A stretch of 64,000 nt of DNA from Hyphococcus sp. (GTDB taxonomy: Bacteria > Pseudomonadota > Alphaproteobacteria > Caulobacterales > Parvularculaceae), in the NCBI GenBank assembly GCA_021776245.1, contig JAJFGF010000002.1:62001-126000 (forward strand). The letters are read 5' to 3'. Shown here piece by piece: positions 7,781 to 17,506 of the stretch. Each line of letters starts with the position of its first letter. Positions within the stretch are counted from its first letter, which is position 1. Below the pieces are notes generated by a model that saw only the letters and a program-made list of their open reading frames with translations, searched no databases and was not told the origin of the DNA. Both the position numbers and the translations under genes were made by a program.

Positions 7781-8816
7781 TCACCGGCTGGTGATCGGTG
7801 ATCTGAAAATCAAGATCCGTCGTCTCGACGCTGTCAATCTCAACATTGGGCGAGACCACAAAACCGTCGATCACGGTGGTGAAGTTCTCGCCGCGGCGAT
7901 AGGGCCGTTCATTGGTGCGCACGGTTGGAACTTTCCGGTCGTAACCCGCGCGCCAGCCCCGGGGCAGTTCTTCAAAGGGAAAGGGATGAAGCCAGAACAG
8001 ATATTGTTCTTCGGTTGTTGCCGGCCAGTCCGGCCGGTGAAACTCATAGTTCCAGTCGCCGCCAATGATCACATGATTGCCGGCTGAATATTCCTGTTCG
8101 GCGTAATCCACCACCGCGCGCAATTGCGCCAGCCGCACATCGGCGCCCTCGTCAAAGGCGGACAGATGCACATTGACGATCGTCCATTCGCCGCCGGAAA
8201 CGCCCCCTGAATCACTTATGGAAAATGGAATGCGCGTGACATGCATATGATAAAGCCGCCGCGCGAGGCCCAGAATATGCTGCGGCTCCAGCGGCAGGGG
8301 GATGGTTTCGCGCTCTATGCCTGCAACATTGGCGGACGAAAACAGGCCATGGCGAAAACGCAGCATTGGCGGCAACACACGCATGGTGAGATCCGCGGAG
8401 AACGCATTGTCGCGCCCGGCGAGCGCTGCGCCAACAGCGCCGAGAATATCGGCGCCTCTGGTCATTGCGCCGGGCCGCGCGGTTTCCTGGAGGATGATCA
8501 TGTCTGCTGTCGCGGTTTTGAGCTCCGCAACAATGCCGGCGAGGTTTTTGTCAACAATCTCGCGGCTTGGCGGCAGATAATGCTTGCCGCCATCGGCGGA
8601 AAAATCAGACTCGGCGCCGAGCCCGCCATAGCCGATATTCCATGTCATGACATTGATCGATGCATCCTCGAGCGCGCCCATGGGCGCGCCGCCGCCGATT
8701 GGTTCCAGCACTGCCTCGCTGCGCATGCGGTTGGTATAAATAACCCCCCCCGCATAGACGGCGACAATAACGATAATGAGATTGCGCAAGGCGGATATGA
8801 CGGTCGGACGGTTCAT
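7755..8816 (-). CDS. Endonuclease/exonuclease/phosphatase-family protein, membrane-anchored
   Basis: A 353-residue protein with one N-terminal membrane segment (ALRNLIIVIVAVYAGGVIY) and an EEP domain. The metal-dependent motifs are visible in order: NVMTWNIGYGG, ILQET, NVHLSA, IIGGDWNYE and the C-terminal ITDHQPVTARF. The fold covers nucleases, inositol phosphatases and sphingomyelinases; the substrate cannot be told. Start is ATG 8816 with AGGG upstream; an ATG-less extension to 8870 is less likely. Its 3' end was copied into repeat B copy 1. Confidence 0.82.
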   Translation of the reverse strand: MNRPTVISALRNLIIVIVAVYAGGVIYTNRMRSEAVLEPIGGGAPMGALEDASINVMTWNIGYGGLGAESDFSADGGKHYLPPSREIVDKNLAGIVAELKTATADMIILQETARPGAMTRGADILGAVGAALAGRDNAFSADLTMRVLPPMLRFRHGLFSSANVAGIERETIPLPLEPQHILGLARRLYHMHVTRIPFSISDSGGVSGGEWTIVNVHLSAFDEGADVRLAQLRAVVDYAEQEYSAGNHVIIGGDWNYEFHRPDWPATTEEQYLFWLHPFPFEELPRGWRAGYDRKVPTVRTNERPYRRGENFTTVIDGFVVSPNVEIDSVETTDLDFQITDHQPVTARFTAKD

Positions 8817-8893
8817 TGCGCGAACCCTATCTGCGAAGCGGCGCGGAATAAAGCGGCAATGCGAGATCAATAGACACTAGTCGGATCGGGCTA

Positions 8894-9676
8894 TCAGCAT
8901 TTCTCGAGCCGGTTGAACCTCAGGCACTTTTCATAGAAGCGCTGCATCTCCTCGCCATCCGATGCGCTATGATTTGTGATGGTTTCCAAAATCTCTTCCC
9001 AGGAAACGCAGCGGATTTCGGCTTTGTCGCAGATCGGCAGAAACCATTTGTCAAACCAATCCTGCTTGGCCTTCTCATCATACACCTCAACCCGGCGCCG
9101 GACGATATCGCCCATGGCATCCACATTCATTTGCTGCGCAAATGCGCCTTCATCAATTTTTGCCTGGGGCGCGAACACGAAAAACGCGAGATGCTCAAAC
9201 GATGCGGGAGAAATCGACGCACGGCGCGCAACTTCCGCCATGCAGGCGACATTGCGCGCTGCCTGATTGAAGTCGGGTGCGTTCTTGACCCCTGCCGAAA
9301 GCCTGCTGCCCATTTTGGCCTCGATAACGACAAACTGCGTTGCATCGGTCTTTAAGGTCAGATCGCCCGCGCCATTCGCGCCAATGTCGAAATGCCCGAT
9401 GACGCCGTCGGCATGGGTCCATTGCTCGGAAAGGCTGTCGCCTCTCGTCCGCGCCAGAAACGCCGACGGCAGCAGCGCTTCGCAATACCACCTCGCGCCA
9501 TCCGCAAATTTGATGGCTGCTTTTTCCGGCTGGTTTTTGTCGATCCAGTCGAGCACCAGCCGCAACATCCAGCCTTCATTATAGAGATCCGTTGGCGGAA
9601 AGACGCCGCCGGGCTGGTCAGCGCCGGCGAGCAGCCCGGCGATGCGTTGTGTTATGGTGTTTTGTTCCGTGGGCAT
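8894..9676 (-). CDS. PD-(D/E)XK nuclease-like protein
   Basis: A 260-residue soluble protein. It carries an N-terminal NEGWMLRL helix with Glu34, then GAGDLTLKT (Asp105) and FVVIEAKMGSRLS (Glu119, Lys121), which fit the E...D...ExK core of PD-(D/E)XK nucleases. The C-terminal half is helical and unrecognised. It starts 20 bp after the Mrr-like nuclease gene on the same strand and lies divergent from the type I restriction operon, so a defence-related role is likely but unproven. ATG 9676 is the start. Confidence 0.65.
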   Translation of the reverse strand: MPTEQNTITQRIAGLLAGADQPGGVFPPTDLYNEGWMLRLVLDWIDKNQPEKAAIKFADGARWYCEALLPSAFLARTRGDSLSEQWTHADGVIGHFDIGANGAGDLTLKTDATQFVVIEAKMGSRLSAGVKNAPDFNQAARNVACMAEVARRASISPASFEHLAFFVFAPQAKIDEGAFAQQMNVDAMGDIVRRRVEVYDEKAKQDWFDKWFLPICDKAEIRCVSWEEILETITNHSASDGEEMQRFYEKCLRFNRLEKC

Positions 9677-9696
9677 GGTGGAAGTAACAGGCGCCG

Positions 9697-10575
9697 CTAA
9701 TCCGGCGCGAGAAAATAGACCGGTCGCAGTCGCAAAAAGCCGCGGTCTTCTTCACTCAGGTTTGGATAGTTCTCGATCCATAATTCGATAAAGCGGTCGA
9801 GATCAATCAGTTCAATATGCGCCTGTCCCATGCGGACCTTCTGTTTAGCGGGCGGTGAAAAACCGCTCGTTGAAACGAAGAGGCCGGTTTCCCTCAGCGG
9901 GTTAATGTTGCCTTGCAGGGAATCAATTTCCGGCCCGCTGCATTTTTGGTCCTGACGATGTTTGACCTGAACACGCACATGCGGCGTTTTTACACCTAAC
10001 GCGTCGGGCATAGCGAGGACATCGGTGCCGCCGTCAGGCCCCTTAGGTGCAATGAAAGGTGTTACATATCCCATGCCGCGCAACAGCGCGGCGACAAGGT
10101 CCTGCATTTCATAAGGGCCGAGCGCTCGGATGTGGTCACGGATTTCTGTGAGTGATCTGTCTTCTGCCGTTTCAAAGACCAGCGCTGTATCGTCTTCGTC
10201 ATCCGGAGCTTCTGTTTCAACATCGGCCGGCTGGTCTTCATCGCGCCTGTTTTTCCATTCGCGATAGCGCTCTTTAACCGTCTTCCGAATTTCCTCTGCT
10301 GGCCGCGACGAGATTTCTTCGCCCTCGGGCGTTAAATACCAAATTCCCTTTCGTTTTCGAATGAAACCGGCTTTGGCCCAGCCAATTGAGGAATACCGCA
10401 ACTGAACTTTCCATTTCACACCGCCGCCGTCATAAGTGGATAATTCGTCCTCACTGAGCCTAAGGTTATCACCCATCGCATCAATCAGCTCACGGTGATG
10501 CATCTCGCCGCCATTTTCCTTGAGGATCGTGAGCGCAAGTTTTATCCGCTCGCCTTTTTGTTCCAGGGTCGCCAT
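9697..10575 (-). CDS. mrr: Mrr-type (type IV) restriction endonuclease
   Basis: A 292-residue protein with an N-terminal winged-helix Mrr_N domain (residues about 5-90: HHRELIDAMGDNL, GIWYLTPEGEEI), an acidic linker (about 110-135) and a C-terminal Mrr catalytic domain. There GYVTPFIAPKGPDGGTDVLA supplies Asp185 and VRVQVKHRQ supplies the QxK motif (Gln203, Lys205). Mrr enzymes cut modified DNA. The gene is divergent from hsdR, sharing the 192-bp region 10576-10767, and heads a two-gene operon with the PD-(D/E)XK protein. An Mrr next to a methylating type I system raises the question of self-compatibility. Confidence 0.87.
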   Translation of the reverse strand: MATLEQKGERIKLALTILKENGGEMHHRELIDAMGDNLRLSEDELSTYDGGGVKWKVQLRYSSIGWAKAGFIRKRKGIWYLTPEGEEISSRPAEEIRKTVKERYREWKNRRDEDQPADVETEAPDDEDDTALVFETAEDRSLTEIRDHIRALGPYEMQDLVAALLRGMGYVTPFIAPKGPDGGTDVLAMPDALGVKTPHVRVQVKHRQDQKCSGPEIDSLQGNINPLRETGLFVSTSGFSPPAKQKVRMGQAHIELIDLDRFIELWIENYPNLSEEDRGFLRLRPVYFLAPD

Positions 10576-10767
10576 ATGGGTGCTGTCTTTCGCGTTGCGG
10601 CGGAGGCAGTCTATAGTAAAAGACCGGGGCGGGACAATTGTGCATCAGTAAATGACCAAGTGGGCAATCCGTGATTACCGGTGAAATTGGCGATCGAATA
10701 GACTATAACTGGGATTCTGCCTGGGTGGCAGCGCTGACGGATCCCGCGTGAGGACGGCCAGACTATC

Positions 10768-13536
10768 GTGATCGCGAAAAACCAGAACCCGGAACAGATC
10801 GCCCGTGATCTGATCGACGCCAAGCTGGCTGAAGCCGGATGGGTCGTTCAGAACAAGGACGCGATCAATTTCAGCGCCGGGCAGGGCATCGCCGTTCGCG
10901 AGTTTCAAACAGATATCGGGCCTGCGGATTACGTTCTGTTCGTTGACAAAAATCCCGTGGGCGTCATCGAGGCAAAACGAAAGGAAGCGGCGCAAAATAT
11001 TACCGCCGTCGAGGAACAGTCGGGCGGTTATGCCGAAGCTGGCGCAAAGTTCATTGCAGATGATAATCCGCGCCGCTTTGTCTATGAAAGCACCGGAGAG
11101 ATCACACGCTTTACCGACCGTGCCGATCCAAAGCCCCGCTCGCGCGAGGTCTTCAATTTTCACCGGCCCGAAACGCTCAGCGAATGGTTATCGCAACCCG
11201 CATCCTTGCGCGCCCGCTTGCAGAACATGCCGGCCCTTGATCATCAGGGTTTGCGAAACTGTCAGATCATCGCAATTGAAAACCTTGAGGCGTCGTTCAA
11301 AGACAACCGTCCGCGCGCCCTGATCCAGATGGCGACCGGCGCAGGCAAGACCTATACAGCGATCACATCCGTTTACCGCCTTCTTAAACATGCGGACGCC
11401 AAACGCGTTCTTTTTCTCGTGGATACCAAAAACCTTGGGGAACAGGCCGAACAGGAATTCATGGCCTATCTGCCGAATGACGATAACCGCCTGTTTACTG
11501 AGCTTTATACGGTCCAGCGGTTGAAATCGTCCTTTGTCGCCAAAGACAGTCAGGTATGCATCTCCACCATCCAGCGCATGTATTCCATGTTAAAAGGGGA
11601 AGAGCTGGACGAGGCGCTGGAAGAAATAAATCCGGCGGAGCAACTGACAAGGCCAAAAGAGCCAATGCCGGTTGCGTATGACGCTAAAATACCGCCGGAG
11701 TTTTTTGATTTCATCATTATCGATGAATGTCACCGGTCGATCTATAATGTGTGGCGGCAGGTGATTGAATATTTTGATGGTTATCTGATTGGTCTCACGG
11801 CGACGCCAGACAACCGCACATATGGTTTTTTCGAAAAGAACGTTGTCAGCGAATATAATCATGAAAAAGCCGTCGCCGACGGCGTAAATGTGGGCAATGA
11901 AATTTATGTGATTGAGACAGAAAAAACAAAGCAGGGCGGCGTCCTCAGGACCGATCAACAGGTTGAAAAGCGTGAAAAGCTGACCCGAAAAAAGCGCTGG
12001 GAACGCCAGGACGAAGACGAAGCCTATTCAGGCAAACAGCTCGACCGCGATATCGTCAATCCTGATCAGATCCGCACAATCATTCGCACCTTCAGAGAAA
12101 AGCTGCCGGAGATCTTTCCCGGCCGCAACGAAGTTCCGAAAACGCTTATATTCGCCAAGACCGACAGCCATGCAGACGATATCATCCAGATCGTGCGCAA
12201 GGAGTTCGGTGAGGGCAATCAGTTTTGCAAAAAACTCACCTATAAGAACGAGGAAGACCCCAAATCGGTGCTGGCGCAGTTTCGCAATGACTATAATCCG
12301 CGCATCGCCGTCACCGTCGATATGATCGCTACCGGCACAGACGTTAAACCGCTCGAATGTCTTTTGTTCATGCGTGACGTCAAAAGCCGCAATTACTTTG
12401 AACAAATGAAAGGGCGAGGCACACGCACGCTTGATTATGACGATCTGAAAAAAGTAACGCCTTCGGCGCGATCCGCCAAAACCCATTATGTGATTGTGGA
12501 CGCCATTGGCGTTACCAAATCCTTGAAGACTGCCAGTCAGCCTTTGATCACCAAACCTTCGGTTCCCTTGAAAGACCTTGCCATGGGCGTGATGATGGGC
12601 GCCCATGACGACGATACGGTTTCATCCCTCGCCGGGCGGCTGGCGCGGCTTAACAAGCAACTCGACGAGACGGATCAGGCGCGCATCCGCGAAAAGGCGG
12701 GCGGAGCCGATCTAGGCGACATCGTATCCAGTCTTTTTTCCGCAATTGATTCCGACAATGTGGAAACAAAAGCCCGTGAAATGGAAGGCCGTTCCGATAG
12801 CGCCGAGCCCGATGACGCAGCGCTGAAATTGGCGCAAGGCCAACTGGTTAGCGCGGCGGCCAATGTCTTTACCGGTGAGCTGATTAATTTCATTGACGGC
12901 ATTCGTCGCGACAAGGAACAGACCATCGACCATGACGGCCTCGACAGCGTCATCCGCGCGGAATGGGATGGCGATGCAAAGGAGAACGCCGAGGCAATGG
13001 CGAAGGATTTCGCGGAATATCTCAACGCCAACCGCGACGCGATCGAGGCGCTGACGATATTCTTCAAAACGCCGGCGCGCCGCGCAACACTGACTTACAA
13101 GATGATTCGCGACCTATTCGAAAAGCTCAAAAGCGACAAGCCGAAACTCGCCCCTTTGCGGGTGTGGCAGGCCTATGCGCTGCTGGACAAATACAAAGGC
13201 AGAGAGCCCGCGAGCGAGCTGACGGCCCTCGTCGCGCTGGTCCGGCGCGTCTGCGGCATCGATGAAAAAGTCTCGCCTTATTCAGAGACCGTGCGTAAGA
13301 ACTTCCAGAACTGGATCATGAAACATCACGAAGGCGGCGGGCACAAATTTAATGAAGAGCAAATGGACTGGCTTCGAATGATCCGCGACCACGTATGTCT
13401 GTCGTTCCATATCGGGCGCGATGATCTCGACATGGCGCCCTTTGACGCCCATGGCGGCATGGGCCGCATGCATCAGCTGTTCGGCGGTCGCATGGATGTA
13501 TTGATTGACGAACTGAATGAGGCACTGGCGGCGTAG
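10768..13536 (+). CDS. hsdR: Type I restriction enzyme, HsdR motor/nuclease subunit
   Basis: A 922-residue subunit that translocates and cuts unmethylated DNA. The N-terminal nuclease domain shows GPADYVLFVDKNPVGVIEAKR (D...ExK, residues about 50-72). Helicase motifs follow: Walker A MATGAGKT near 190, DECHR near 318, LTATP, and motif VI-like QMKGRGTRTL near 548. The C-terminal part is the EcoEI-type R region. GTG 10768 is the start, with GAGGAC about 12 bases upstream. It opens the operon hsdR-hsdS-membrane gene-hsdM; hsdS begins 4 bp after its stop. Confidence 0.95.
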   Translation: MIAKNQNPEQIARDLIDAKLAEAGWVVQNKDAINFSAGQGIAVREFQTDIGPADYVLFVDKNPVGVIEAKRKEAAQNITAVEEQSGGYAEAGAKFIADDNPRRFVYESTGEITRFTDRADPKPRSREVFNFHRPETLSEWLSQPASLRARLQNMPALDHQGLRNCQIIAIENLEASFKDNRPRALIQMATGAGKTYTAITSVYRLLKHADAKRVLFLVDTKNLGEQAEQEFMAYLPNDDNRLFTELYTVQRLKSSFVAKDSQVCISTIQRMYSMLKGEELDEALEEINPAEQLTRPKEPMPVAYDAKIPPEFFDFIIIDECHRSIYNVWRQVIEYFDGYLIGLTATPDNRTYGFFEKNVVSEYNHEKAVADGVNVGNEIYVIETEKTKQGGVLRTDQQVEKREKLTRKKRWERQDEDEAYSGKQLDRDIVNPDQIRTIIRTFREKLPEIFPGRNEVPKTLIFAKTDSHADDIIQIVRKEFGEGNQFCKKLTYKNEEDPKSVLAQFRNDYNPRIAVTVDMIATGTDVKPLECLLFMRDVKSRNYFEQMKGRGTRTLDYDDLKKVTPSARSAKTHYVIVDAIGVTKSLKTASQPLITKPSVPLKDLAMGVMMGAHDDDTVSSLAGRLARLNKQLDETDQARIREKAGGADLGDIVSSLFSAIDSDNVETKAREMEGRSDSAEPDDAALKLAQGQLVSAAANVFTGELINFIDGIRRDKEQTIDHDGLDSVIRAEWDGDAKENAEAMAKDFAEYLNANRDAIEALTIFFKTPARRATLTYKMIRDLFEKLKSDKPKLAPLRVWQAYALLDKYKGREPASELTALVALVRRVCGIDEKVSPYSETVRKNFQNWIMKHHEGGGHKFNEEQMDWLRMIRDHVCLSFHIGRDDLDMAPFDAHGGMGRMHQLFGGRMDVLIDELNEALAA

Positions 13537-13540
13537 AGGA

Positions 13541-15106
13541 ATGTCAAGGGAACAACAAAAATCACAACCATCAGGGTGGATATTCGAAAAACTCGGCGAT
13601 GTCTTGGACGTCAAAGGCGGAAGTCAACCTCCGAAAACTAAATTCATTTATGAACCTCAAGATGGTTATGTTCAGCTTCTGCAAATACGTGATTTTGGGG
13701 CCAAACCCGTACCCACTTTTGTGCCCGCAAGAAGTGTTACAAAATTTTGTGATGTTGATGATGTATTGATTGCCAGATACGGGGCGTCGCTGGGAAGGAT
13801 TCTCACCGGCAAAGCTGGTGCGTACAATGTGGCGCTAGCTAAAACGATATTTGATCCGAGGTTATTATTTGGTCGATTCGTATTCTATTTGCTGAAAACA
13901 TCGATTTTGCAAACGCCCCTAAAAATGATCTCTCGATCAGCACAGAATGGATTTGCAAAACACGAAATAGCTCATGCTATTTTGCCGATTCCCCCCCTCA
14001 ACGAACAACGCCGCATCGTTGCAAAAATTGAGGAGCTGTTTTCAGAGCTGGACAAGGGCGTTGAAAGCCTGAAGACGGCGCGCGCGCAGCTCAAAATCTA
14101 CCGCCAGGCCGTCCTCAAACACGCCTTCGAAGGTAAGCTCACTGCCGACTGGCGCGAGCAGAACAAAGACAAGCTGGAACCCGCTGAAAAACTCCTTGAA
14201 CGCATCAAAGCCGAACGCGAAGCCCGCTATCTTCAACAGCTTGAAGAGTGGGAGGATGCCGTCAAGAAATGGGAGGCTGGCGGGAAGGTAGGCAAGAAAC
14301 CGGGGAAGCCCCGCCCGCTTAAGCACTTCAAGAAAATGGAAAAACGGGAGGTGGTGGAGTTGCAGAAGCCACCTTCTGGTTGGGGTTGGGACAAGCTTGG
14401 CTGGATGACGTGCGGCGTAGATTACGGGACTGCGGCAAAATCGGCTAAATCTGGAGAAGTACCGGTACTTCGCATGGGCAATATGCAGGGTGGGAAACTT
14501 GACTGGTCTGATTTGGCGTACACTTCCGATAAGGCTGAGATACAAAAATATATTTTGCGCGTTGGCGATGTCCTGTTTAACCGAACAAACAGTCCGGAGC
14601 TCGTCGGCAAAACAGTTATTTATCGTGGCGAGCAACCAGCGCTTTTTGCCGGCTACCTTATTCGCGTAAATCACATTGAAGCCATCGTAGATGGCCAATA
14701 TCTAAATATGTTTCTCAACTCGCATGTAGCCAAGCAGGAAAGCAACAGAGTCAAAACTGATGGCGTAAACCAATCCAACATAAACGGTGAAAAGCTTCAG
14801 AATTACCCGTTTCCCTATTGCTCAATTTTGGAGCAACAAGAAATTGTTCGAATTTTGGATGAGAAGGTCTCCCTTATCGATCAAATGGAGTCGGACATCG
14901 CGATTCAGCTGCGCAGGTCAAACTCCCTTCGCCAAGCCATCTTGAAAAAAGCCTTTTCTGGTGAACTTGTGGCGCAGGACCTGAATGATGAGCCCGCTGC
15001 GGTTCTGCTGGAACGCATCAAGGCTGAAAACACTGAAAAAGCCGCCGCGCAAAAAAGGACAAAAACGAAAACCCACAGTAAGACCAAAAGGAAAACTGCC
15101 GCATGA
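13541..15106 (+). CDS. hsdS: Type I restriction enzyme, HsdS specificity subunit
   Basis: A 521-residue specificity subunit with two target-recognition domains (about 10-165 and 275-430), each followed by a conserved coiled-coil spacer. The first spacer begins PPLNEQRRIVAKIEELF, the second SILEQQEIVRILDEKV; both continue into RQAVLKHAFEGKL and RQAILKKAFSGEL. A charged Lys-rich linker (about 215-275) and a Lys/Thr-rich tail are long for the family. ATG 13541 is favoured over upstream codons inside hsdR. The recognition domains use more AT-rich codons than the spacers, the usual sign of TRD exchange. Confidence 0.93.
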   Translation: MSREQQKSQPSGWIFEKLGDVLDVKGGSQPPKTKFIYEPQDGYVQLLQIRDFGAKPVPTFVPARSVTKFCDVDDVLIARYGASLGRILTGKAGAYNVALAKTIFDPRLLFGRFVFYLLKTSILQTPLKMISRSAQNGFAKHEIAHAILPIPPLNEQRRIVAKIEELFSELDKGVESLKTARAQLKIYRQAVLKHAFEGKLTADWREQNKDKLEPAEKLLERIKAEREARYLQQLEEWEDAVKKWEAGGKVGKKPGKPRPLKHFKKMEKREVVELQKPPSGWGWDKLGWMTCGVDYGTAAKSAKSGEVPVLRMGNMQGGKLDWSDLAYTSDKAEIQKYILRVGDVLFNRTNSPELVGKTVIYRGEQPALFAGYLIRVNHIEAIVDGQYLNMFLNSHVAKQESNRVKTDGVNQSNINGEKLQNYPFPYCSILEQQEIVRILDEKVSLIDQMESDIAIQLRRSNSLRQAILKKAFSGELVAQDLNDEPAAVLLERIKAENTEKAAAQKRTKTKTHSKTKRKTAA

Positions 15107-15657
15107 GCAATGCAACAAAGATATTTGGTTACTTCGTGGGCCTGGCCATTGTTGGTTTTGTCGTGTGGCTCCTGTGGGTTTTTGTTGTGAATATCAATGC
15201 AGCAGATCCAAGCGTGAAGGCAGGGCTTATTGGATTGCTCGGAGTGTTCTCAGCAGCTCTTGTCACCAATTATCAAACCAAGAAGCGTGAGATTTCAGCA
15301 AGGCATTTTGGGGAGAAACGTGAAAGTTACCTGCACATAATTGATTTGATTTTTGATATTACAAAAGCAACAAAAACTAATCTCTCGCTTCCGGATGATG
15401 AATTGGTTCAAAAGGTTATGCTATTCAAAAAGGCACTCATAGTATGGGGGAATTCAGATATCATTGAGGCATGGAATAATTTTGAAATTATATCTGAGGA
15501 TGATGTTACTCCCGAGAAGATGCTGCAGGAAATGGAGAAAATACTGAAATTGATCCGCAAGGATTTGGGCCACGACGATAGTAATATGAAATTCGGAAGT
15601 CTGTGGGGGCTGATGCTCATCGCCAAAGACAAGAAAATGTTGTTGAAAGAGCAATAA
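15103..15657 (+). CDS. Membrane protein embedded in the type I restriction operon
   Basis: A 184-residue protein whose start overlaps the hsdS stop (ATGA at 15103-15106), so translation is probably coupled. Two membrane segments (residues about 8-30 and 40-58) are followed by a basic stretch (NYQTKKREISARHFGEKRES) and a helical cytosolic domain of about 115 residues with no motif that I recognise. It is AT-richer than hsdM. hsdM starts 12 bp downstream. Placement between specificity and methylase genes suggests a function tied to the restriction complex, for example tethering or abortive membrane action; this is inference. Confidence 0.75.
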   Translation: MSNATKIFGYFVGLAIVGFVVWLLWVFVVNINAADPSVKAGLIGLLGVFSAALVTNYQTKKREISARHFGEKRESYLHIIDLIFDITKATKTNLSLPDDELVQKVMLFKKALIVWGNSDIIEAWNNFEIISEDDVTPEKMLQEMEKILKLIRKDLGHDDSNMKFGSLWGLMLIAKDKKMLLKEQ

Positions 15658-15669
15658 GAAAGAGATTTC

Positions 15670-17160
15670 ATGAACACCGCCCCGATCATTTCCAAAGTCT
15701 GGAGTTTTTGCACGACCTTGCGCGACGATGGGGTGGGCTATGGCGATTATCTGGAACAGCTTACCTATCTGATCTTTTTGAAAATGGCGGATGAATATGC
15801 CAACTCGCCTTACAATCGCGATGTGGGCATTCCCAAGAAATATTCCTGGCCGGCGCTAAAGGCAAAAAAGGGCGCCGAGCTGGAGGTTCATTATGTTGAA
15901 ACTTTGCGCGAGTTAGCAGGGCGTAAAGGCATGCTCGGTCAGATTTTCACCAAATCGCAAAACAAAATTCAGGACCCGGCCAAGCTCTATCGCCTGATTG
16001 ATATGGTGGACGACACCGACTGGGTGACGATGGGCGCGGATATCAAAGGCGATATCTATGAAGGTCTGCTTGAGAAAAACGCCGAGGACACCAAATCCGG
16101 CGCGGGGCAATATTTTACGCCGCGATCATTGATCCGCGCCATGGTCGAATGCGTGCGGCCGGAACCCGGCAAGACGATTGCCGATCCGGCCTGCGGCACC
16201 GGCGGATTTTTTCTCGCGGCCTATGATTTCATCACCGATCCGAAGAACTTCAAGCTCGACAAAAAACAGAAAGCATTTCTGAAACATGAGGCGTTTCACG
16301 GCAACGAAATTGTCGCCAACACGCGGCGACTGTGCCTGATGAATATGTTCCTGCATAATATCGGCGAAATTGACGGCAAGGGCGCGGTGTCGCCTAATGA
16401 CTCGCTTGTGGCCGATGCCGGCGCACGCTTTGATTATGTGCTCGCTAATCCGCCTTTCGGCAAAAAAAGCTCCATGAGTTTTACCAATGAGGAAGGCGAA
16501 CAGGAAAAGGACGATCTTACCTATAACCGTCAGGATTTCTGGGCGACGACGTCAAACAAACAGCTCAATTTTGTGCAGCATATCCGCACCATGCTGAAGA
16601 TCGGCGGCGAAGCTGCTGTGGTCGTGCCGGATAATGTGCTGTTTGAAGGCGGCGCCGGTGAAACCATTCGTAAAAAACTGTTGGAGAATACCGACCTCCA
16701 CACGATTTTGCGTCTGCCCACGGGCATTTTCTATGCGCATGGCGTCAAGGCGAATGTCATCTTTTTCGATAATCGCGAAGCGAGCAAGAAACCGTGGACC
16801 AAAGACGTGTGGTTTTATGATTACCGCACCAACATTCACCACACGCTGAAGAAAAAACCCATGCGGTTCGAAGATCTGGCGGATTTCGTCACATGCTACA
16901 ATCCTGAAAACCGGCATAAACGAAAACCGACCTGGGACGCTGAGGATGCCCCCGAAGGGCGCTGGCGTAAATATTCCTATGACGAACTGACGGCCCGCGA
17001 CAAAACCAGCCTTGATGTGTTCTGGCTTAAGGACAAAAGCCTTACCGATCTCGACAACCTACCCGAACCGGACGAACTGGCCGAAGAGATCATTGAAAAC
17101 CTTGAAGCGGGCCTAAACAGTTTCAGAGAGGTTTTAGCGGGGTTGGAAAAGGCCGGTTGA
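15670..17160 (+). CDS. hsdM: Type I restriction enzyme, HsdM N6-adenine methylase subunit
   Basis: A 496-residue methylase. The N-terminal helical HsdM_N domain (SKVWSFCTTLRDDGVGYGDY) precedes the methylase core, with SAGQYFTPR-like GAGQYFTPRSLI, the AdoMet motif DPACGTGGF near 172 and the catalytic NPPFG near 260. It methylates adenine in the sequence chosen by HsdS and protects host DNA. Start is ATG 15670 behind AAGAGA. It closes the operon; the order R-S-x-M is unusual, as M and S are normally adjacent. Confidence 0.95.
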   Translation: MNTAPIISKVWSFCTTLRDDGVGYGDYLEQLTYLIFLKMADEYANSPYNRDVGIPKKYSWPALKAKKGAELEVHYVETLRELAGRKGMLGQIFTKSQNKIQDPAKLYRLIDMVDDTDWVTMGADIKGDIYEGLLEKNAEDTKSGAGQYFTPRSLIRAMVECVRPEPGKTIADPACGTGGFFLAAYDFITDPKNFKLDKKQKAFLKHEAFHGNEIVANTRRLCLMNMFLHNIGEIDGKGAVSPNDSLVADAGARFDYVLANPPFGKKSSMSFTNEEGEQEKDDLTYNRQDFWATTSNKQLNFVQHIRTMLKIGGEAAVVVPDNVLFEGGAGETIRKKLLENTDLHTILRLPTGIFYAHGVKANVIFFDNREASKKPWTKDVWFYDYRTNIHHTLKKKPMRFEDLADFVTCYNPENRHKRKPTWDAEDAPEGRWRKYSYDELTARDKTSLDVFWLKDKSLTDLDNLPEPDELAEEIIENLEAGLNSFREVLAGLEKAG

Positions 17161-17198
17161 TCGCGCCAATCCGAATTGGAGGCGTCGCCTTATATATT

Positions 17199-17214
17199 GA
17201 TCGCCTTCGCGATC
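17199..17214. repeat. Short palindromic repeat (REP-like), inverted copy
   Basis: GATCGCCTTCGCGATC, preceded by GTCGCCTTATATATT, is the reverse complement of the unit at 5446-5475 apart from single changes. It lies in the 17161-17506 gap after hsdM, where I see no gene. Confidence 0.6.
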
Positions 17215-17506
17215 GGGGCCCGCAATGACGGCTTCTTTTCGGGTCGAATCCTCATCTTGATGAGTCGCGGCCAGGCTGCGCCTGGCGCCGCGTCATTCAG
17301 ACACGGCTCCTTATTCGACAAAGCGATTTTGCCTTGCGCCAGGCCGACTGGAAAGCGCGTAACGCGTCCCCATCTCAGTCAGGTCAACAGGCAATCAGAA
17401 TTGGAACAAACAAGGAAACGCCTGGCAGTAGCGTAAAAACTGACCAGAGGGCTCCGTCAGAAGAACTCAAAAAGAAGAGCCCCAAATGATAAAACTGGAG
17501 AGAGAC

